Below the pieces are notes generated by a model. That model had not been told where the DNA came from and did no database searches. It saw only the letters and a list, made by a program, of their open reading frames with translations. The translations under genes and the position numbers were made by a program. Shown piece by piece: positions 6,101-9,554 of a stretch of 9,554 bases of DNA; the first letter of the stretch is position 1, and every line of letters begins with the position of its first letter. The stretch comes from an uncultured Clostridia bacterium (GTDB lineage Bacteria > Bacillota > Clostridia > Oscillospirales > CAG-272), in the NCBI GenBank assembly GCA_947304475.1, contig CAMZBE010000029.1, positions 1 to 9,554 of the forward strand, in the 5' to 3' direction.

Positions 6101-7736
6101 CGCGGGCGATATCCTGAAAGCGTCGCAGAAGAATACGGGATACGTCATCTCGGGCGGCAGTTTCTACGACGGAAACACCACCGGTACCAAGGTCGGCGAT
6201 ATTCGCGTTTCCGAGTATTCCATCGACAACATCAGCGGCTCGTGGTCGACGTCCGGACTGACCGTCTCGAAGATCCGCTCGGGTAACAACTATCTGTATC
6301 TTGAAAAGGACGAAGAGACCGAAGAGTATTCGATCGCCAATACGACCAACGCCGACCTGGCGAACTTCTGGCAGTACGAGAACAACAAACTGTTCACCAC
6401 GGTCGGGAAGACGACCTACTGGCTGACCTACGACTCCGGATTGAAACTTTCCGAGACGGCGGGCGTCGACTGGACGTTTTCCAACAACAACCGGCTCGCG
6501 TACAACAACAACTACATCAAGTACACGGGCGGCGCGTGGGTGGCGACCGCGAATTCCGTGAACCTGACGCTGACGCTCGGGGGGATCACCGACGTTTATA
6601 CTTACGACGGGAGCATCCACACTCTGACCGGCGCGCAGAAGACCGACGTCTACAACCAGGCGGTCCTGCAGTTGGCACAGACGCTCGCGGGTTCGTCCAA
6701 CGTCTACGGTCTGCTCTTCATGAACTCCGAAATTTCGGAAGAGAACATTACCGTCGCGGAGGAGGCAAGTATCTTCGGGACGACCTACACCGATTACGAG
6801 TTTCCCGAGGACAGCGTCGACTTCCACGTTATCGAGCGCGGTACCATCAGTTTCTTCGCGGGTGAATACTTCTCCAACAACAACGCGTTCTTCTCGCTGC
6901 ATCAGGTCTACCGCTACAAGGCGGACGACGCCGAGGTGCTCGCCGGGACCAAGAAGGTCAACGACATCAAGCACATCAAACAGATCTCGGAGATTTACAA
7001 GCACGAGACGAGCGGCGATTCGGTGAACTACGTTTACAAGTTCTCGGACAACACCTACTCCAACCCCGACGGTACCTACTCGGGCGCCAACACGCTCGCC
7101 GACGGATACTCGAATACTCCGGTTTTCCGGACCAGTTGGATCACCGCCCCCTCGGGGCTCTCGACCAGCAGCAAACGCATCTTCTTCTTCGAGATCCCCT
7201 GTAACGCCGGCGAATACTGCCTCGGCTCGGTTTCGGGCAGAACCGGCGCCTACCTGATTTACCTCGACATCGCTGCGAACGGCGGTGAAGAACTCGCCAG
7301 CGCGATCAGCGGTACCGGCAACGACGTCGTCACCTCGTTCCAGACCGAGTTCCGCGACGCCCCCGATACGATGGCGCACAGCGTGATGCTGCTCTCCTAC
7401 GACGCCCCCGACGGCGCGACGGAAAACACCTTCTCGGTCAGCGTCAATTTCGACAAGACGAGCGCCGAGGCGCTCGAAGATCCGCATCCGAGCGGGCTCT
7501 ACACCATCGACGTCGTGAACAAGACCGGCGTGGACGTGACGCTCTACGTCTATCTCTGCGACGACGACTTCAACCTCTTAACCGCGTTCCCGTACGCGTA
7601 CAAAGTGCATTATACCAACACCACGACGGGCGCGGAAGGGACGTATCTCGAAACGACCTTCGGCGATACGTTCCAGATGATGGCGGGCTTCACGATCCCG
7701 TCAAGCGGCGAGGCGATCGAGGTCAGTTACCACTAA
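3000..7736 (+). CDS. Giant repetitive surface protein, main part (3' piece of frameshifted gene)
   Basis: This frame, 1,578 residues from a GTG at 3000, is the continuation of the gene starting at 1367. Recognisable repeat sequence in the same frame already begins at 2883, so 3000 is only the first start-like codon and has no convincing ribosome site. With the shift repaired the full product is about 2,122 residues. In the repaired numbering, tandem repeats run to about residue 1,445, a three-copy 11-residue repeat sits at 1502-1534, a linker rich in charged residues follows, then one isolated repeat (about 1642-1725) and a distinct C-terminal region (about 1731-2122). The C-terminal region contains IFFFEIPCNAGEYCLGS and TGAYLIYLDI, alternating strands and no transmembrane helix or LPXTG. 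It is therefore anchored only by the N-terminal helix, if at all. Asn, Thr, Tyr, Ser and Gly dominate the repeats. It is likely an extracellular stalk, adhesin or matrix protein; the ligand is unknown. Confidence 0.85.
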   Translation: MGNHADWHFEDGKLMTFINKTIYYLNASAGVLSLGTNAGSATAWAENAGTFTYTDGNSRVWYLSYYNGGWCCVPFASGFTISNSTNYLGYNGSAITSVASGSALHFALEGGKLVTFYNNTLYYLNASAGTLSLGTVAGSATFWTESAGTFTYTDGNSRVWTLCCNNGWYCVPFTEGFTIANNTNYLGYNGSAITSVASGSALHFALEGGKLVTFYNNTLYYLNASAGTLSLGTVAGSATTWTKNGNVFSYTDGNSRVWYLSYYGGGWHCVPFSSGFTIANNTNYLGYDGSAFTATAAGNALHFSFEDGKVVTCYNDTLYYLTASGGSISLTTSVPSITWVKGADTLSYTDAGSRTWYLQYMNGTWDLFPAATGYTIRSGALYFGVSGSNLTQTNAAGAAVFGVDGSKLFTVIGGTINYLVGSTDGSGTLSFTTTRANGTDWTYTPGGGTMSYSGGGQTWYLYNVDNAWTVYPGANVSLISQSGNYLGAASNTAVGTDASSWTVSGGNIYTFYNGAIRYLVSNGESVALAASPADTWTVSTTVTNGNGWYLVYDGGWKMTPALSYVLITDGNGNYLNRNGTNAVNNGTSAESATRWYADGNKFYAVNGTTKYYLRGTNTALSVTATAANGSEFVYDGTNKRLTFTYNANTYYVVYGNGWTVSQSYRASSTIKASSGNYYLNANTTTVSTGTTAGSATQWYYDPSSGHLYTENAGVPYYLRTVLDTNNKYGSTNMTVTSNENQATVFSFSNNRLTCTLNVNGNDREYSLSLHENTFKMVDTGKTYYTIRSTGNRYLSLNNQTYTASTDVDEAVLWEFSNTSEPNNNGTVTTTVSTLVSGTPRYITLNGSIGLGNSQNLQYYRYNNTYYYLRYSSNYRQYYLRDNGGTWTVRQSRNNNDRITRTAVTFTQATLTFTGTVYTTEEEATVLSGTTTVSPVNALNNLTFTAQTSTTLTFGNVTENVTQTAANVAENVAHTTSAVSENITHTTTAAADRNGLDYETTRRQHIEKVVENNVASGYPTYFPLRVPRSDENDYDAGDILKASQKNTGYVISGGSFYDGNTTGTKVGDIRVSEYSIDNISGSWSTSGLTVSKIRSGNNYLYLEKDEETEEYSIANTTNADLANFWQYENNKLFTTVGKTTYWLTYDSGLKLSETAGVDWTFSNNNRLAYNNNYIKYTGGAWVATANSVNLTLTLGGITDVYTYDGSIHTLTGAQKTDVYNQAVLQLAQTLAGSSNVYGLLFMNSEISEENITVAEEASIFGTTYTDYEFPEDSVDFHVIERGTISFFAGEYFSNNNAFFSLHQVYRYKADDAEVLAGTKKVNDIKHIKQISEIYKHETSGDSVNYVYKFSDNTYSNPDGTYSGANTLADGYSNTPVFRTSWITAPSGLSTSSKRIFFFEIPCNAGEYCLGSVSGRTGAYLIYLDIAANGGEELASAISGTGNDVVTSFQTEFRDAPDTMAHSVMLLSYDAPDGATENTFSVSVNFDKTSAEALEDPHPSGLYTIDVVNKTGVDVTLYVYLCDDDFNLLTAFPYAYKVHYTNTTTGAEGTYLETTFGDTFQMMAGFTIPSSGEAIEVSYH
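3258..3706 (+). repeat. Perfect 155-base direct repeat (3258-3412 and 3552-3706)
   Basis: Two neighbouring repeat units are identical base for base over 155 bases at an offset of 294 bases. The flanks differ at synonymous sites and by amino-acid changes (for example GGTTCC against GGGAGC immediately after the identity ends). Other units differ throughout, so this pair reflects a recent duplication or gene conversion. The segment encodes YLGYNGSAITSVASGS through YYLNASAGTLSLGTVAG. Confidence 0.9.
5871..5969 (+). repeat. Three-copy 11-residue (33-base) repeat
   Basis: Codons at 5871-5903, 5904-5936 and 5937-5969 encode ENVTQTAANVA, ENVAHTTSAVS and ENITHTTTAAA. Each copy begins with Glu-Asn followed by Val or Ile. 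An 11-residue period is typical of hendecad amphipathic helices or right-handed coiled coils. The many Thr and Val residues would also allow an extended stalk. It marks the boundary between the ten tandem repeats and the C-terminal portion. Confidence 0.75.
6291..6560 (+). repeat. Isolated eleventh copy of the large repeat
   Basis: After about 320 bases of unrelated linker, the pattern returns: SGNNYLYL, then ANFWQYENNKLFTTVGKTTYWL, then LKLSETAGVDWTFSNNNRL and finally YIKYTGGAW. The order and spacing of the YL, W, KL and GGAW elements match those of the tandem units, at low sequence identity. It is the most diverged copy and precedes the C-terminal region directly. Confidence 0.65.
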
Positions 7737-7834
7737 CCCCGCACAGTCCCGTCCCCCCGTTTTCCGCCGGCGGGCAACCGCCTGAAAATACCGGAAAAAC
7801 CGCACCGCAAAAACCCCCAACCCCCGCACGGCAG
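7737..7834. other. C-rich intergenic segment with weak hairpin
   Basis: This segment lies between the stop of the giant gene and the first terminator, and no gene is visible. A small hairpin, GGCGG-GCAA-CCGCC (7769-7782), lies within it. It is flanked by GTTTTCCG (7759-7766) and CGGAAAAAC (7792-7800), which can pair with one bulged A. It could be a 3'-end stabilising structure or simply spacer. Confidence 0.3.
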
Positions 7835-7866
7835 CCGCCCGGAGCAATCCGGGCGGTTGTTGTTTT
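7832..7866 (+). terminator. Intrinsic terminator of the surface-protein cluster
   Basis: A perfect 9-bp stem, CCGCCCGGA / TCCGGGCGG (7835-7843 and 7848-7856), closes a GCAA tetraloop and extends outward by up to three more pairs (one a G-U). It is followed by TTGTTGTTTT. It lies about 100 bases after the stop at 7736 and faces the plus strand. Confidence 0.85.
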
Positions 7867-7902
7867 GGAAAACGAAAAGCCCCAGATTGCTCCGGGGCTT
7901 TC
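7867..7902 (-). terminator. Intrinsic terminator of the NifU-like/GGGtGRT operon
   Basis: The 8-bp stem AAAGCCCC / GGGGCTTT (7876-7883 and 7894-7901) continues inward past one mismatch to two more pairs. Read on the minus strand the loop is GCAA, followed by CTTTTCGTTTTCC. It begins about 35 bases past the stop of the minus-strand gene at 7937. The stem has flanking A and T runs on both sides, so it may also act on plus-strand transcripts. Confidence 0.8.
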
Positions 7903-7936
7903 TTATGCGGAACCGTTCGTTCCGTTTTTCGGTGGA

Positions 7937-8941
7937 TTACTTGTTCTTCTGGCTCTCTTCGACCGCGACGGCGACGGCGACGGTGGCGCCGACCATCGGG
8001 TTGTTGCCCATACCGATCAAGCCCATCATCTCGACGTGCGCCGGGACGGAGGACGAGCCGGCGAACTGCGCGTCGCTGTGCATTCTGCCCATCGTGTCGG
8101 TCATACCGTAACTGGACGGACCGGCAGCCATGTTGTCGGGGTGCAGGGTTCTGCCCGTGCCGCCGCCAGAGGCGACCGAGAAGTACTTGACGCCGTTTTC
8201 GACGCACCATTTCTTGTAGGTGCCGGCGACCGGGTGCTGGAAGCGCGTCGGGTTGGTCGAGTTACCGGTGATCGAAACGCCTACGTGCTCGAGTTTCATG
8301 ATCGCGACACCCTCCGGCACGTTGTCCGCGCCGTAGCAGCGGACGTTGGCGCGGGGACCGTTCGAGTAGGCGGTCTTCGAGACGACCTTCACCTCTTCGG
8401 TGTAGGGATCGAACTCGGTCTTGCAGTAGGTGAAGCCGTTGATGCGGGAGATGATGAACGCGGCGTCCTTCCCGAGACCGTTCAGAATGACCTGCAGGGG
8501 GTTCTTGCGCACCTTGTTGGCGTTGAGCGCGATCTTGATCGCGCCCTCGGCGGCGGCAAAAGACTCGTGCCCCGCGAGGAAGCAGAAGCAACTGGTCTCC
8601 TCGGAGAGCAGCATCGCGCCGAGGTTGCCGTGTCCGAGCCCGACCTTGCGGTTCTCGGCGACCGAGCCGGGGATGCAGAACGCCTGCAGACCGATGCCGA
8701 TCGCGGCGGCGGCGTCAGACGCCTTCTTGCAGCCCTTTTTCAGCGCGATCGCGGCGCCGACGGTGTACGCCCAGACGGCGTTCTCAAAGCAGATGGGTTG
8801 GGTTTCGCGGACGATCTTGTCGCAGTCGATGCCGGCGGCGAGCGTGATCTCGCGGCACTCCTCGATCGAGTTGATGCCGTACTCTTTCAGAGCGGCGTTG
8901 ATCTTGTCAACTCTTCTTTCGTATCCTTCAAACAATGCCAT
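7937..8941 (-). CDS. GGGtGRT family protein (function unknown)
   Basis: This 334-residue product carries the signature GGGTGRT at residues 259-265, followed by LHPDN. It matches the GGGtGRT family (Pfam PF14057 as I recall it), whose members are of about this length, so it appears full length. Other conserved-looking stretches are GLGHGNLGAMLLSEETSCFCF (101-121, with GHGNLGAM) and the Gly-rich tail MGLIGMGNNPMVGATVAVAV near 306-325. There are ten Cys (29, 40, 51, 71, 89, 118, 120, 173, 202, 246), a high number that would suit metal or cluster contact, although no standard ferredoxin spacing is present. No signal peptide is seen, so it should be cytoplasmic. It lies 14 bases after a NifU-like scaffold gene and is co-transcribed with it. 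A role tied to iron-sulfur or redox chemistry is inferred from that pairing; the reaction is unknown. ATG 8941 is supported by the AAGGAGG site. Confidence 0.92.
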   Translation of the reverse strand: MALFEGYERRVDKINAALKEYGINSIEECREITLAAGIDCDKIVRETQPICFENAVWAYTVGAAIALKKGCKKASDAAAAIGIGLQAFCIPGSVAENRKVGLGHGNLGAMLLSEETSCFCFLAGHESFAAAEGAIKIALNANKVRKNPLQVILNGLGKDAAFIISRINGFTYCKTEFDPYTEEVKVVSKTAYSNGPRANVRCYGADNVPEGVAIMKLEHVGVSITGNSTNPTRFQHPVAGTYKKWCVENGVKYFSVASGGGTGRTLHPDNMAAGPSSYGMTDTMGRMHSDAQFAGSSSVPAHVEMMGLIGMGNNPMVGATVAVAVAVEESQKNK

Positions 8942-8950
8942 TTCGCTCGT

Positions 8951-8957
8951 CCTCCTT
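8951..8957 (-). promoter_or_regulatory. Ribosome binding site of the GGGtGRT gene, overlapping the upstream stop
   Basis: On the minus strand AAGGAGG lies nine bases before the ATG at 8941. It overlaps the TAA (8958-8956) of the NifU-like gene. This fixes the start and indicates coupled translation of the pair. No promoter is seen between the two genes. Confidence 0.85.
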
Positions 8958-9554
8958 ACTTCTTCCGGGGATCGATATAGGTGACCGCCTCGGCAAATCT
9001 GCCGTAGGTGCCGATCGCCTTGTTGTACGCGGTGGTCGGATCGTCGCCGCGCTTGATGAAGTCGGTCATCTTGCCGAGCGAAACGAATTCGTAACCGATC
9101 ACCTGATTGTCGGCGTCGAGCGCCATGCGGGTAACGTACCCTTCCGCCATTTCGAGATAGCGGACGCCCTTGGCCTTGGTGCCGTACATGGTACCGACCT
9201 GCGAACGGGTGCCCTTGCCGAGGTCCTCAAGCCCCGCGCCGATCACAAGACCGCCCTCGGAGAACGCCGACTGGGTGCGTCCGTAAACGATCTGCAGGAA
9301 GAGTTCGCGCATCGCGGTATTGATCGCGTCGCAGACGAGGTCGGTGTTCAGCGCCTCGAGAATGGTCTTGCCGGGCAGGATCTCCGCAGCCATCGCGGCG
9401 GAGTGCGTCATACCCGAGCAGCCGATGGTCTCGACCAGCGCCTCTTCAATCACGCCCTTTTTCACGTTCAAGGTCAGTTTGCAGGCGCCCTGCTGGGGAG
9501 CGCACCAGCCGATACCGTGGGTAAGTCCCGAGATATCGGACACCTCTCTTGCCC
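8956..9554 (-). CDS. NifU/IscU-like iron-sulfur cluster scaffold homologue, N-terminus outside window
   Basis: At least 195 residues are present. A GTG at 9543 is in frame, but GAGAG abuts it directly and is not a usable ribosome site. The frame stays open to the window edge, reading A-R-E-V before SDISGLTHG. Related proteins, as I recall them, have a longer N-terminus ending in a similar A-K-E motif, so the true start is probably outside. Numbering from 9543, Cys lie at 14 and 21 (GWCAPQQGAC), 42 (IGCSGMTHSAAMA) and 71 (DLVCDAIN). The GCSG...A...ILPGKTILEAL segment corresponds to the GC-x-AI-AS...GK...EAL region of NifU N-terminal/IscU scaffolds, which hold a [2Fe-2S] cluster on three Cys. 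The rest (YGRTQSAFSEGGL, GAGLEDLGKG) is specific to this subfamily. The product is cytoplasmic and forms an operon with the GGGtGRT gene. No nifS/iscS is visible in the window, so a housekeeping assembly role is not shown. Confidence 0.85.
   Translation of the reverse strand, partial: AREVSDISGLTHGIGWCAPQQGACKLTLNVKKGVIEEALVETIGCSGMTHSAAMAAEILPGKTILEALNTDLVCDAINTAMRELFLQIVYGRTQSAFSEGGLVIGAGLEDLGKGTRSQVGTMYGTKAKGVRYLEMAEGYVTRMALDADNQVIGYEFVSLGKMTDFIKRGDDPTTAYNKAIGTYGRFAEAVTYIDPRKK

Noticed and set aside
2769..7487. A 1,572-codon open frame on the minus strand opposite the giant gene
   Set aside because: It is in exact codon register with the plus-strand gene, so its lack of stops only reflects avoidance of TTA, CTA and TCA codons there. 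The product is an Arg/Val/Gly-rich sequence without recognisable domains, and the sense strand has clear protein repeats.
7865..8980. A 371-codon plus-strand frame opposite the GGGtGRT gene
   Set aside because: The minus-strand gene has a recognised family signature, the right length and a strong ribosome site. The plus frame starts inside a terminator and reads as low-complexity sequence.

Overview
The window looks like chromosomal DNA from an uncultured, GC-rich member of the Bacillota (Clostridia-like), probably assembled from a metagenome. Two things suggest this. The plus-strand proteins carry N-termini of the SipW-signal/TasA-like type common in that phylum. The minus strand carries a NifU-like scaffold / GGGtGRT pair that I recall mainly from anaerobic bacteria such as clostridia. 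Shine-Dalgarno sequences are strong. TTA, CTA and TCA codons are almost absent, which leaves very long but spurious antisense reading frames. The taxonomic call is an inference.

Bases 1-7736 hold a plus-strand cluster of three envelope or secreted proteins. It starts with the C-terminal end of a beta-rich secreted protein (1-438). Next is a 293-residue membrane-anchored protein (489-1370). Last is a giant gene of about 2,120 codons (1367-7736) whose start overlaps the previous stop in GTGA. The giant protein has an N-terminal membrane anchor, a GLUG-type beta-helix-like region, ten tandem repeats of roughly 89-115 residues (typically 98-99), a three-copy 11-residue repeat, one isolated further repeat and a C-terminal region of about 390 residues. 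The gene is broken in this sequence by a one-base frameshift near 2874, inside the first repeat, so it reads as two overlapping frames (1367-3199 and 3000-7736). The coding pattern continues intact for about 1,600 codons downstream. The shift is therefore a recent mutation, a population variant or a sequence error.

Bases 7737-7936 are a convergent intergenic region with two back-to-back intrinsic terminators, one for each strand. Their hairpins share a GCAA loop and a 12-base core in opposite orientation.

Bases 7937-9554 are a minus-strand operon. A NifU/IscU-like iron-sulfur scaffold homologue (5' end outside the window) is followed 14 bases later by a GGGtGRT family protein of unknown function. 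The pair is unrelated in strand and apparent role to the surface-protein cluster.

The least described items are the giant repeat protein and its repeat family. The NifU-like/GGGtGRT pair is recognisable, but its biochemical role is unknown.
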